From contig NC_081185.1 of NCBI RefSeq assembly GCF_029867415.1, positions 85,657,452 to 85,721,451 of the forward strand: DNA of 64,000 bases, read 5' to 3'. The stretch is from Vicia villosa (lineage: Eukaryota > Streptophyta > Magnoliopsida > Fabales > Fabaceae). Below, piece after piece: positions 53,543-64,000 of the stretch. The notes below the pieces were generated by a model. The model worked only from the letters and a program-made list of their open reading frames with translations, ran no database searches and was not told where the DNA came from. Numbering within the stretch: position 1 is the stretch's first letter; every line of letters starts with the position of its first letter. The position numbers were made by a program, and so were the translations under genes.

Positions 53543-55265
53543 TTAGGTTGATGTATCTTCTTGGATATTTTTCGGCTTTTTTGGCGCACCTTTGGATTTA
53601 ACCAGTTGAGATGACGGTTTCAAATTGGTGGTCTCTGGAAATGCAATTTTTCGCAATTGTTCTCTTATGTGCATTTTCATGGTGTCATCCGCTTTAGCAA
53701 ACTTATCCATTATCACTTCCAACTCGTCGAGAGATGGTGATTTTGGAATCATTTTCTTTCGGCGGCTCGAAATCATCAAAACGGAGCTTTTTCCAATGGT
53801 CAATTACTTCATCCATGCGTATCGGTGAATTCAACTTCATCTTTTTAGAAAGTATACAAGCACATGGAAGCCTGTACGTTTTTCTAATTGTGCACCCGCA
53901 TTTAGAACTACCCGGACCCGTTGTCTCCACCCGCTTCGCCTCATGAAACATAAAATTCAATCCCGAACGAGATATGTTGTAAATCAATTGTGGGAATAGA
54001 TTTTGGCCCTTAAACCGGTGTTCCATAACCGTCTTTCTCTGACCGAAAGATGTTTGAATTTCATTGTGTTGATTTTTGAGCATTTGGTTCACGGTGTCCC
54101 ATCCCCGACACAAATCCCCCTTGCTATCACCCAATCATCTCTTCAACGCTGCATGTGCGGATTCAACTCAGTTAGTTGTAGTGCAACCAAGATGTCTTAC
54201 TCGATCCATCCAAGCACAAACAACTTTTTCCTTTACTTTGTCAAGGATAGTGGATTCAACACAATGACAAAGAATCTTAATAGAAACACACAAAGACCTA
54301 AAGTGTACCAATTTCTTGGTATACAACTCTTAGGAACGTGTATCTAAAATCTCCCTCCATGCGGCCATAATCTTATCCACCACAACACTGGCTTTGATGA
54401 CTTTACCGTTTTCATCCAGTCTATCTTTCGTGCCAATCGCGGGTTTGATCTTACTTCTCACGTTGCACGTTATGTGAAACCGGCAAAGTAATGCGGTCGA
54501 TGTCGGGAAGACGGTATCGATCTCATTCATCAAAGCATTGTATCGGTCGGTAACAATGACACTTGGCATATTCTTTTGATCAACCAACAAAGACTTGCAT
54601 ATTTCCAAAGTTTATGTAAAGTTATCTTCTTTTTCAAATTCCAAAAAAGCAAATCCAACTGAAAATGTCTTGTCCGTCGAGGTCACACCGACAATCTCTA
54701 GAAGCGGAAGCCTATACTTGTTGGTCTTGTACGTCGAATCCATCACAAGAACGGTTGGAAATATGTTGAACAATTTGATACTTTCAGGATGAGTCCAAAA
54801 AATGTCACGCACCGTAACTTTGTCCTCACACGTTCGGAAGCTTGAAACGTATTGGTTATCGCCTAATAGTTTCAAATGTTGTTGCATTTCCGAACTCGGA
54901 CCCATTTTCAAGACTTTAAGATTGTGTCTTTCATTGTATACTTGCTTGATATTTGAAACACTATCAAGTGTTTTTCGCTTCAAATTGGCAAGTATGTTTC
55001 TCGGCGCCACTTTGATTATCGATAAATCTGAAATAACATTCTTCTCTTGGCGGGACAACCGACACGCCATTGGATGCCCATGTAGCTTGGCTTCTAAGGC
55101 ATGATTATGAATTACACAAATGACGCTTAAACGCCACAAATCATCATCCTCCGAGTCATGCGCAACTTAAACGGACACCCACACTTTCTCGATCCCGTGT
55201 CTTCGTGTTTTACACCCGGTTTGTTGGTACATACCTCCCACCCCTCTGGTAATTCAAAACAACAA
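53543..55265 (-). pseudogene. MULE transposase (FAR1/MURA type), frameshifted
   Basis: Minus-strand blocks in order: a degraded FAR1-like zinc region (about 55265-55140), ICVIHNHALEAKLHGHPMAC and the MULE core with VLVMDSTYKTNKYRLPLLEI (55139-54612), VIVTDRYNALMNEIDTVFP (54608-54330), and a SWIM-type zinc finger CGCTIRKTYRLPCACIL (54134-53703). Asp residues of two catalytic blocks are visible. Several frame changes and stops separate the blocks, so no functional transposase is encoded. The tail at 53543-53803 is a Lys-rich linker toward the OTU-like block. The MULE could move only in trans. Confidence 0.85.
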
Positions 55266-55507
55266 AAGCTTTCCATCTACTATTTCTATTGTCAGACCTT
55301 AATATAAAAATGCCAAATCCAAGTTTACTAGTTTCACTACGAACTCAATCAAGCAATTGTTCACGACAAGCGAAGCTCATATCATTTGTAACGTTGACAT
55401 CTTCCAAAACTACTACGTCACCGGCGAAAATGTTGTCCGAAAGCACCATACCTAACATATGCAAAAATATGCTAAAATGGTCAAAACTGTTTTTTTTTAT
55501 TCTGCCA

Positions 55508-55988
55508 GACATTATTTCGGAAGTACATTTCCGAAATTTGTTAGGTGAGTTATTTCGGAAATGAACTTTCGAATTGACGGAGTTTTCATCTCTTGAATCA
55601 GCAACAATGTAGTGAAATAGGGGATGAAATGAGTGAAGTTTACCTCAAATTGTAGCTTTCTATGCTCCCTTTGACGTGATCAACCGTTTGAAACTTGATT
55701 TTTAGAGGAAAAATGGATTGATATTGATGGAAGTTTTGGAGATGGTTTGGGTTTGTTTTTGATAGAAATGATGAAATAGTGAAGGAGGGAAAATGGTATA
55801 TGAACAAATTATTTCGGAAATGAACTTCAGAAATAATACCTGATTGTTAAAACCAACGTATATTTTGAATTTTCATGCATTTCGGAGATGCATCTTCGAA
55901 AACACCAAAAAATTGGTGTTTTCAGAGATGCATTTTCAAAGTCTGGAAAAATCTTTAAAAAATTACTTCGGAGATACATCTCCGAAGC
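55508..55988. repeat. TTCGGAAATG...-type palindromes, right MULE end
   Basis: Copies near 55513, 55550, 55808, 55880, 55922 and 55970, including cttcggagatacatctccgaag, which is near-perfect. Counterpart of 51688-51905. Confidence 0.7.
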
Positions 55989-56050
55989 AGGGACAAGTTT
56001 GAAATTTTGCTGGGGGTCACCCCTATAGGGGGTTAGGAAAGTAATTCTCC

Positions 56051-56897
56051 AAATAAATTTATATGTTCATGCATGTGTATTTTTAATTAGGGATGAGAAT
56101 AAGTGAAGAAGGTAAAAGGGGAAAAGGACATATGGTGTACCATATATAAGGCTTATATCGACCTAACTTGCTTAGTAAATAAAATTATGTTTTTTAAAGT
56201 GTATTTATTTTAAAAGTTAAATTAAAAATATTTAAAAGGTAAGAATTTCCGTATCCATCATAAGTTGGATATTATATCTTTAATCAATAATCTATTAATA
56301 TTTAATTTTATCATATTTAACAATTTATTAAAGAGTATAATTTTTTTTTTACTTTTAAAACATTTTATACTAGCGGTAGTTATGTCCAACCTTTTGTGTT
56401 GAGTAAATAAAAATTGACCTCTCAAAATAAATATCAATGCTTATCAACCCTTCTATAGTTTCAAAATAATAATGATAATAATAATAATAAAATCTTAAAA
56501 CAAATTTTGAAGTGACAATTATATACATTAAACCATCATTCATCCGATTCATCTATTAAAAAATATATCATATAAGAAAAGTCTACCATTTCCTCATCTC
56601 TTAGCTATGCCACATCAGCCTCTCTTCTCACAAAATTCCACATCATTCATTTCCCATTGTAGGATTGAACTTTAAACCTCCAACCTCTCATGATCTCGCA
56701 GTTACAAATTATTTACTTTCTCTGGCCATTCACATTCACAACTGCTTACAGCACTAATGACCTCATATGATGCTTCTGCCTTCCAAGCCCCTTCTGCCTT
56801 CCAAGCCCTCCACCTTCCACGTTCCAAAACACTTTTATCATTACTATATATAACCATCATACTTTCACAGTATCTATCATGTTCATCAAACCTAATC
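56051..56897. other. AT-rich sequence, nothing recognised
   Basis: No supportable gene. It includes a candidate Helitron 5' end (A|TC at 56567/56568) and a 'gccttccaagcccc' duplication at 56780-56812. Confidence 0.5.
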
Positions 56898-57014
56898 GTG
56901 GAAAAGTTTGGTTTATACTATTTTTGCAATTACAGTCATTCTCACGACTATTCATGTGGAAAATTTTGGTTTATACTATTTTTGCAATTACAGCCATTCC
57001 CACGACTATTCATG
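56898..57014 (+). repeat. 58-bp tandem pair
   Basis: 'ggtttatactatttttgcaa' recurs at 56910 and 56968 with three or four changes between copies. Confidence 0.85.
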
Positions 57015-57065
57015 GACAAACCGAAATTTAACATTTTTTTCTTTCTTTTCTTGATAGAAAATATC

Positions 57066-57236
57066 TTTCATGTTATTTGCAGGTTGAATTTGTAGTGTAT
57101 CATTCTGAAGTACTAATTGGCGTTTCATGTTATTTGCACGTTGAATTTGTAATGTATCATTCTGAAGTACTAATTGGCGTTTCATGTTATTTGCAGGTTG
57201 AATTTGTAATGTATCATTCTGAAGTACCAATTGGCG
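57066..57236 (+). repeat. 57-bp tandem repeat, three copies
   Basis: Copies start at 57066, 57123 and 57180 ('tttcatgttatttgca...'). Because 57 is divisible by three, a 74-codon minus-strand ORF with a 19-residue repeat appears; I regard it as chance. Confidence 0.9.
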
Positions 57237-57250
57237 TCACTCCATAGTAT

Positions 57251-57560
57251 ACGGTTCGTTTTTTACATGGGTTGTTTCCAATCCCTATTTTCTAATTTTT
57301 TAGTAACAATTTAAATATTGTCCTAATATGGTTCGTTTTTTACATGGGTTGTTTCCAATCCCTATTTTCTATTTTTTTAGTAACAATTTAAATATTGTCC
57401 TAATATGTGTTTTGGATTTTTTTCTAGTGCAGACAGTAGAAAACATCGTCTATACCCTATTTTCTATTTTTTTTAGTAACAATTTAAATATTGTCCTAAT
57501 ATGTGTTTTGGATTTTTTTCTAGTGCAGACAGTAGAAAACATCGTCTATACGATTCGTTT
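57251..57560 (+). repeat. two interlocked tandem duplications (~78 and ~97 bp)
   Basis: 'ggttcgttttttacatggg' at 57253 and 57330, then 'ccctattttct...gtagaaaacatcgtctata' twice (57360-57455, 57456-57550). Overlapping units suggest successive slippage events. Confidence 0.8.
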
Positions 57561-57689
57561 GAAATAAATATTCTTCTTTGATTGTCCCGAAAGTTTGAGC
57601 GGTAGAAGTAGAAATCAAGTTGGCTGATGTCAATATACAATGGAGAATCTGCTTGAAATTACTGGGTTATGCTTGCGCAAGTTTTGTCA

Positions 57690-58588
57690 AAAATGTAGAT
57701 ATTATACTATGTAAATAACATGATATTTTATATTAATTCATAGAATAAACTTTAATTTTTTATATTTTAAGTGCAAATATTAATAAATAAATCTTAATTG
57801 ATTGATTTTATGTTTGACTGATATTTATATTAAATCTTAGTAATTATAGAAATTGTAGATATTATAATATGTAAATAAGATAATATTTTATATTAATTCA
57901 TAGAACTAAAGAATATTTTAGTTAGGTCAAATTAAGAAATTAAGGTTATCAATATATACAAAGTTAGTTTTCTAAAATATTATTGATATTTATTTATTAT
58001 AAGGTCGAACAAAACAAAAAATAAAGATAAAATATTACAAATTAAAAATGTATACATAATTTTCAAATTTATAAGAAAATAGAATCAAAGAGTAAAGAAA
58101 AAAATATTATATTTGTTTAGGTAAATAAAGAGTTTTGAAATGAAAAGACATAAATCATTTACCTATAAAAAAATTAAATATCATAATCATTTTACTTGAT
58201 TGCAACTTTAATTTTTGATTTAATCTGATTGCAACTTTTGATTTATTATTTTTAATTTTTTGATTTAATGTGATTACAATTTTTAACTTCTTATCCATAA
58301 TAATCCAAGCATTATGGTCGATTTGAACGTGATTTTAAAGAATGGTTTGTTGAAATAATGAAGCAGCACACATATTTTCTTGATATGGAAATAATTGGTA
58401 TTTTATTGCAAATTTTAATAAATAAATTTCATTGATTAATTGATTTTATCTTTGAGTGATATTTATATTAAATCTTAGTAGCTATAAAAATTATAGATAT
58501 TATAATATATAAATGACATAATATTGTATATTAATTCATATAACTAAAGAATATTTTAGTTAGGTCAAATTAAAAAAATTAAGTTTAT

Positions 58589-58678
<90 letters not shown>

Positions 58679-58950
58679 TATAAAGTTAGTTTTATAAAAT
58701 ATTATTGATATTTATTTATTCTAAGGTCGAACATAAAAATAAATATAGAATATAATAAAATATTACAAATTCAAAACATATACATAATTTTGAAATGTAT
58801 AAGAAAATAGAATCAAAGAATAAAGAAAAAAACAGTATATTTTTTTAGGTAAATAAAGAGTTTAGAATGAAAAGACATAAATCATTTACTTATAAAAAAG
58901 TTAAATATCATAATTATCTTTAGTAATCATTGATCGATTGATTGCAACTT
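57690..58950 (+). repeat. ~0.7-kb diverged tandem duplication in AT-rich DNA
   Basis: The run from 'gattgattttatgtttgactgatatttata' (57798) through 'ggtcgaacaaaacaaaa' (58003) to 'tgattgcaac' recurs from 58438 to 58940. A third partial start lies near 57695. Confidence 0.7.
58593..58672. repeat. (AT)40 microsatellite
   Basis: Eighty uninterrupted bases of AT, inside the second unit of the ~0.7-kb duplication and much longer than in the first unit. Confidence 0.97.
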
Positions 58951-59771
58951 TTAATTTATGATTTAATGCATGTGATTGCAACTTTTGATTTCTTATTCTT
59001 TTAGTACTTACCATATGTATATTTAAATTATTAGATTTGAGAAAATATTGTACTTTTATATCTTACAAAATTATATTGTTTTTACAATATTGTATGATTT
59101 ACCTAAAAATAATATAATTTTGAGTAAATATTGTATTTTTGTATGATTTACCTAAAATTATCTAATTTTGTAAGATATAAAAGCTTTTTTAACGACTCAT
59201 ACCTTAAAATCAGTACGTTGAGAATAATTTAATTGATATAGAATCAATACATTAAAATCATATCAATTACTTACCAATATCTTAATTGGTATAAAATAAA
59301 TACGTTACAAATATATTTAGTACTCCAATTATATTGATGTTGTATCACCAAAAATTGAGTGAATCATATTATCATTAAAAATTAATAAATATAATTTATC
59401 TCACTTGATTTCCTTCAAAATTATTTAATAGAAACATTCCAAAATAATAAATTTATCAACATAATTTTGAAACCAAATTTCATATGGTTAGAAGATTTTT
59501 AACCTCTCATTTAACAAAAGGATAAATATTATTAGATACATATTTTAATAAAATGTTTTAGGCATATCATTGCTTTTATATATTGTATGGAGTTTTTTGA
59601 TAAAAAATTCATAGATATTATTATAAAAATAAAGTATATTTTCAAAATATTTAAAATACAACATGTGCCATCGTCATTCTCTGTATAGAAAAACTAACTA
59701 CTATTTTCTATTTTCACTTTAATAAGATTTCTTACTAATACTACTAAATTATTTAAAATATAAAATATGAA

Positions 59772-59811
<40 letters not shown>

Positions 59812-60128
59812 GAAATTTTTTAGAGATTATTAAATAAAACAAATATATTAGATCTATTGACTTTTTTTTAAAAAAATATTTAAAAATAACTATAGGTGTT
59901 AATAAGCATAAGTAATCGAATGAAACATAAGTATTGTATGAATAAATAGTACTAGAATGAAATATAAGTAATGTATGAATAAGTAGTAATAGAATGAAAC
60001 ATCAGTAATATATGAGGAAATAATATCAAAATTGTATGATATTTTTTATTAATCATACAATTTGTTTGTCATTTATAAAATTTAAAATTTAATTGAACAA
60101 GTTCATCAATAATCAATATATATATTTA
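58951..60128. other. very AT-rich sequence with a second (AT)n run
   Basis: No ORF. (AT)n at about 59774-59808. The 'gaatgaaacataagta' theme repeats at 59920-60010 about three times. Confidence 0.6.
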
Positions 60129-60315
60129 TCTATATATAATATAATATAATTGAAATATTACCATTAAAACTTTAATGGGTCAATTCTATCCAAATACAAA
60201 ATAATATATTATGGATACACACGGGTAATTATATGGTACGCACATATGGTACTGATATTAAAACATTTAATTAAATGTAATAACGAGAATAAATTTACAA
60301 TTGATTTTAGTAGTT

Positions 60316-60580
60316 GGCTTAATTGCAACTTTGGTCCCCCTATTTTGTCTTTTTCTCGATTTTAGTCCCCCCATTTTTAAAACCACGATTTTGGTCCCCT
60401 TTTTGAGTTTTCTAATGAAAAAGAGACACGAATATGGACTAATTTTGCAGAAAAAAATAAAATAGAGGGACGAAAATTGCACAGAAAACTTAAAAAAAGG
60501 ATTAAAATAGTGATTTTTAAAATAGAGGGATCAAAATCAAGAAAAAGACAAAATAGGAGGATTAAAGTTGCAATTAAGCC
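60316..60580. mobile_element. 265-bp MITE with long terminal inverted repeats
   Basis: Starts ggcttaattgcaactttggt and ends with its near complement (gttgcaattaagcc). Complementarity extends ~90 bp inward on each side. Nine-base flanks ttagtagtt and taaatagtt match at 7 of 9, fitting a MULE-derived MITE. No coding capacity. Confidence 0.75.
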
Positions 60581-60860
60581 TAAATAGTTTTATAAATAAT
60601 TCCAAAACAAAAATATTTATATATAGGAATAATTAACTATTGATTCAAATATTTTATATATGGAATAATATATTTGATTTGTAAATTGAGTTTAATCAAT
60701 TATATTAAATATTTATTATTAATTGTATTATATAATTTGATAGAATATTTCTTCATTATAATTTGTCAATTTAAGATTTTTGTTATTATAAAAAATTTAA
60801 TTATCATCAAATATTTTTAAACAATGTTAAAATTAATTTATTTTTGTTTCAAAAATATCA
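60581..60860. other. AT-rich spacer, nothing recognised
   Basis: Lies between the MITE and the 39-bp minisatellite. No ORF. Confidence 0.5.
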
Positions 60861-60861
60861 T

Positions 60862-62110
60862 CAAAATATTGAATATTAATAGAAACATGAAGTTACTGAT
60901 AAAAAAATTGAATATTAACGGGAACATGTAGTTATTAATCAAAATATATGGGTACATGAAGTTACTAATCAAAATATTGAATATTAAAGATAGTATTAAA
61001 TTACTGATCAAAATATTAAATGTATTGAATATTAATCGAAACATGAAGTTACTAATAAAAAATGGCATGTTAACGAGAGCATAAAGTTACTGATCAAAAT
61101 ATTGAATATTAACGAGAACACGAAGTTATTGATCAAACTATTGAATATTAACGGGAAAACAAAGTTATTGATCAAATTATATTGAATATTAGCGGGAACA
61201 TGAAGTTATTAATCAAAATATTGAATATTAACGAGAACATGAAGTTAGTAATCAAAATATTGAATATTAACGTGAGTATTAAATTACAGAGCAAAGTATA
61301 TAATATTAACGGGAACATGGAGTTACTGCTAAAAATATTGAATAATAACGGAAACATGGCGTTATTAATCAAACTATTGAATATTAACAGGAACAAATTT
61401 GAAACATTAACAGAAACACAAAGTTAGTGATCAAAATAATGAATATTAATGGGAACTTGAAGTTATTGATCAAAATATTGAATTTTAAAGCGAACATGAA
61501 GTTACTGAACAAAATATTGAATATCAACGAGAACACGAAGTTACTGATCAAAATATTAAATATTAAGGGGAACATGAAGTTACTGGTCAAAATATTGAAT
61601 ATTAATGGGGAATGAAGATTATTGATCAAAATATTGAATATTAGTGGGAACACGGAGTATTAACGGGAGCACAAAGTTAATGATCAAAATTTTGAATATT
61701 ATCGAAAACATTAAGTTACTATCCAAATTTTAAAAATTAACAGGAACAAATTTTGAATATTAACGGGAACACAAAGTTACTAATCAAAATAATAAATGTT
61801 GACGGGAACACGAAGTTATTGACAAAATATTGAATATTAACAGGAACATTAAGTTACTGATATTTTTTTTTGAATATTAACGAAAACGAATTTGGAATAT
61901 TAACGGGAACACGAACTTATTGATCAAAATAATGAATATTAACGGGAACAAGGAGTTACTGATCAAAATAATGAATATTAACCAGAACATGAAGTTACTG
62001 ATCAAAATTTTGAAAATTAACGGGAAAAAATTTGAAATATTAACGGGAATACGAAGTTACTTATCAAAATAATGAATATTAACGGGAACATGAAGTAACT
62101 GGTCAAAGTA
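60862..62110 (+). repeat. 39-bp minisatellite, about 30 degenerate copies
   Basis: The consensus joins 'gaatattaacgggaacatga' and 'agttactgatcaaaatatt'. Copies diverge by substitutions, short deletions and partial units (for example 'aacgggaacaaatttgaata' variants at 61390, 61745 and 62025). A unit of 13 codons explains the ORFs on both strands here (60838-61653), which I do not count as genes. Confidence 0.92.
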
Positions 62111-63131
62111 TTTTTCTATTAATTATGCATTTTGAATGAATCATTATTATAAATGGAGTTTGTAGTGGTTTCTCATTGGCCTACAAGACAGAGCTGATAG
62201 TTTGAGATTGGGCTGATAGTTTGTAGTTATAACTGAGCCAAAATAATTAATTTTCTCCTTAGCTAGGAAAAAAAATAATCGATTCTCCTTAGCTGATAGT
62301 TTGAGATTGGACTAATAATTATCACTAATTGAATTATATAATTTGATTGAATATTTCTTCATTATAATTCGTGAATTTGCAATTTTAAAACTTTTCCTTC
62401 ATTATAATTTGTTAAATAAAATATTACTATTTTTATAACTTTTTCAATTTTATCCAAAACTTAATCTTTTACTAATATCTTTTATTTTTCTCAATTACAA
62501 TGCGCGAAAACGACGGGTACCCGTGCGAACGCACGGGTAAGACACTAGTTTATCCATAAAAAAGACTTGTAATTGGATTGAATCTAATCCATATATCTAA
62601 AATAATGGATGGAATCCTTCCATTCAATTCTTAAATTCCAATGGAATGATTTTACTCTTTATTTTATACTCAATAATAAATGATACGATAAAATAATTAA
62701 AAATTAGAGTGAAGATCTATTTTGGTCCCTCACAAATATTACACAAGTCAAATTAGTCCCTCACAAAAAAATTGACCCAACTTAATCCCTTACAAAATTT
62801 AACCGAATCATATTAGTCCTTCTGCTAATATTTTTCTCAAATCGGTTTTTTCTTACTTCTAAACCGGTTCTTTTCATACTTTTAAATCGTGACTGGACTG
62901 ACACGTTGAATTTTTTTATTTTTTATTTTTTAAATACTAAATTAATTTTTATTTTTAATTTCATTTTTAAGCAGTTATCATGAATAATATAAAAAAATCA
63001 AAATTATTTCTTATAAAGTAATTTTTAAATAAGTAATTTTCATGATTTCTACTAATATTAAAAAAATTTATCCATAAATTTTTATCTATGAGGTCTCAAA
63101 TCCAAGTCCCTTCAAGTGAAATGATTTTCAC
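62111..63131. other. AT-rich sequence without genes
   Basis: Includes the Helitron end at 62548 and, at 62720-62830, three 'aattagtccctcacaaa'-like repeats resembling one arm of a MULE/MITE TIR; the opposite arm was not found. Confidence 0.5.
62519..62548 (+). other. Helitron 3' terminal hairpin and CTAG end
   Basis: 9-bp perfect stem with a 2-nt loop (62519-62538), spacer aagaca, CTAG, then host T at 62549. Directly upstream, cgggtacccg (62514-62523) is also palindromic and could form an alternative fold. Confidence 0.85.
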
Positions 63132-63460
63132 TTTACAATTAGACAAATCAATTTCAATCGTTAATAAAGTGACTATCATTTACAACTTGAAAAATCAATT
63201 TCTATTGTTAGTAAAGTGACTATTATTTACAACAAGACAAATCAATTTCTATTGTTAGTAAAGTGACTTTCATTTACAACTAGATAAATCAATTTCTATT
63301 GTTAATAAAGTGATTATCATTTACAACTAGACAAATCAATTTCTACGGTTAGTAAAGTGACTATCAATAACAACTAGACAAATCAATTTCTATTGTTAGT
63401 AAAGTGACTATCATTTACAAATAGACAAATCAATTTCTATTTTATTAAATTGACTGTCAT
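63132..63460 (+). repeat. 47-bp tandem repeat, seven copies
   Basis: Unit 'tttacaactagacaaatcaa' plus 'tttctattgttagtaaagtgactatca' at a strict 47-bp period, ~90% alike by eye. The last copy is more diverged. Confidence 0.92.
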
Positions 63461-63547
63461 TTAATCTGAAGAGACTTAGGTTCGAGACCATATTGATACA
63501 AATTTTGTATTTTTTATTTTAAATTTAGAATTAATTAAGATTGACCA

Positions 63548-63828
63548 TGATAGGAAGTTAATCCTATCAAAACTATAATCTAGGGTTTGTAATAGAAAAG
63601 GGGAAGAACACTAAAATTAAAGGACTTAAAATAAAAGATAAACATAAACTTTGATTTCTTTGATTGATTCTAAATGTCCCTATGAGACTACAATATATAC
63701 TACTCTAAATGGATATTAAACCTAAAAGGCTCAAACACTACTAAAAGCCCAATTCAACCAAACATTCAAAATAAAATAACAACTAACATTATATTACTAA
63801 TTAAAATATCTAATTGCACCTCCTATCA
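63548..63828 (-). repeat. 3' LTR of a second element of the chimeric family
   Basis: 281 bp, TGATAGG...TATCA, alignable by eye along its length with 35196-35495 but clearly diverged. Preceded by a possible TSD gacca. Followed by the same hairpin-PPT region, so the element body continues right of the window. Confidence 0.82.
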
Positions 63829-64000
63829 TTGCCGCCCGGTTCACATTGAACCTTGTCCTCAAGGTTCAGTCATAAAAGTTGGACTCTTTAATAAACTCCT
63901 GGATCCCACTGTTTGTAAACGATGCATTTTGAGCAACTAAAAGCATGAGAAGCCTCTGTCACATACAGAGCAGCAACAGCAGGAGAAAAGGTTCTATATC
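63829..64000 (-). other. interior 3' edge of the second chimeric-family element
   Basis: The hairpin GAACCTTG-AGGA-CAAGGTTC is at 63867-63848. A minus-strand frame entering from the right edge stays open for ~36 codons (...FSPAVAALYVTEASHAFS...) and stops at 63888-63890. It does not resemble the end of the 35618-38335 ORF, so the cargo of this copy may differ. Confidence 0.5.

Larger units (their letters stand above)
51619..56050 (-). mobile_element. Mutator-like DNA transposon (MULE), decayed, with OTU-like domain
   Basis: Inverted termini: plus-strand 'gagaatttcttttctgaccc' at the left and, reverse-complemented, 'GGAGAATTACTTTCCTAACC' at the right, matching at most of the first 25 bases. 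A short direct repeat aaataaa abuts both ends (51612-51618, 56051-56057), so a 9-bp TSD is plausible but not clean. Inside, minus strand, are FAR1/MULE transposase fragments and an OTU-like domain. Both ends carry clustered palindromes. Confidence 0.8.
56568..62548 (+). mobile_element. non-autonomous Helitron (3' end clear, 5' end uncertain)
   Basis: The 3' end is textbook: GC-rich hairpin ACCCGTGCG-AA-CGCACGGGT (62519-62538), six bases, CTAG at 62545-62548, then T. For the 5' end two A|TC sites are plausible: 56567/56568 (TCATATAAGAAAAGTC) and 60128/60129 (TCTATATATAATATAA, more typical). No Rep/helicase coding is seen. The interior is AT-rich and packed with minisatellites. Confidence 0.6.

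Noticed and set aside
57006..57230. 74-codon ORF with a 19-residue repeat
   Set aside because: Exactly mirrors the 57-bp tandem repeat; no start context or conservation.
60838..61653. Hydrophobic repetitive ORFs (FNILINNFMFPLI-like) on both strands
   Set aside because: They result from the 39-bp minisatellite; a unit of 13 codons keeps several frames open without selection.
62720..62830. Second MITE with tggtccctcac-like TIR
   Set aside because: Only one arm was found; the complementary arm is not in the following sequence.
1..64000. Organellar, rRNA or bacterial-type operon sequence
   Set aside because: No rRNA, plastid or mitochondrial gene, or operon was recognised; everything assignable is nuclear transposable-element DNA.

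Overview
The window is AT-rich plant nuclear DNA made almost entirely of nested transposable elements; I found no intact host gene. Giant Ogre-type Ty3/gypsy elements (about 5-6 kb LTRs, an extra ORF1, and an intron between protease and reverse transcriptase), a SIRE/Maximus-like Copia LTR and legume-style gypsy derivatives point to a legume, most likely tribe Fabeae (pea, vetch, Lathyrus, lentil). This is inference from element type, not from a species marker.

Layout. (1) 1-15827: Ogre-1, minus strand, 3' LTR off the left edge: 3'UTR, pol (333-3806), predicted intron (3799-4159), gag-pro (4156-8181), ORF1 (8517-10052), leader, PBS, 5' LTR (10891-15827). It sits inside the gag start of (2) Ogre-2, also minus: gag fragment, ORF1 with a nonsense codon, PBS, and a 5' LTR (18541-32823) interrupted by a solo SIRE-like LTR (21305-22799, TSD GGACA) and a 6.65-kb non-autonomous gypsy element (22880-29530) that itself carries a SINE-like insert. 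Ogre-2 sits in (3) a Copia LTR (remnant 32824-33387). (4) 35196-51055: a small LTR element (300-bp LTRs, TSD ATCAC) whose single long ORF joins a gag-like N-terminus to pieces resembling host genes (receptor-kinase juxtamembrane region, PPR repeats). That ORF is split by (5) 38349-50323, a four-LTR/three-interior tandem array of a second non-autonomous gypsy family, bounded by one TSD pair (TTTGC). (6) 51619-56050: a decayed Mutator-like element with transposase and an OTU-like domain whose catalytic Cys is replaced. (7) about 56.1-62.5 kb: very AT-rich sequence full of minisatellites, a MITE and a clear Helitron 3' end at 62548. (8) 63548-64000: edge of another copy of the element family in (4).

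The most interesting signals are non-coding. Three different LTR families carry clusters of family-specific short palindromes upstream of the promoter, many spaced 20-22 bp (two helical turns), with changes that keep the symmetry. The Ogre-1 3'UTR has three hairpins whose stems differ in sequence but still pair around GNRA-type loops. A hairpin of varying stem and AGGA-type loop precedes the polypurine tract in three families. A ~50-nt two-hairpin element directly follows the ORF stop in two families. All were found by eye; no alignments, folds or database searches were run.
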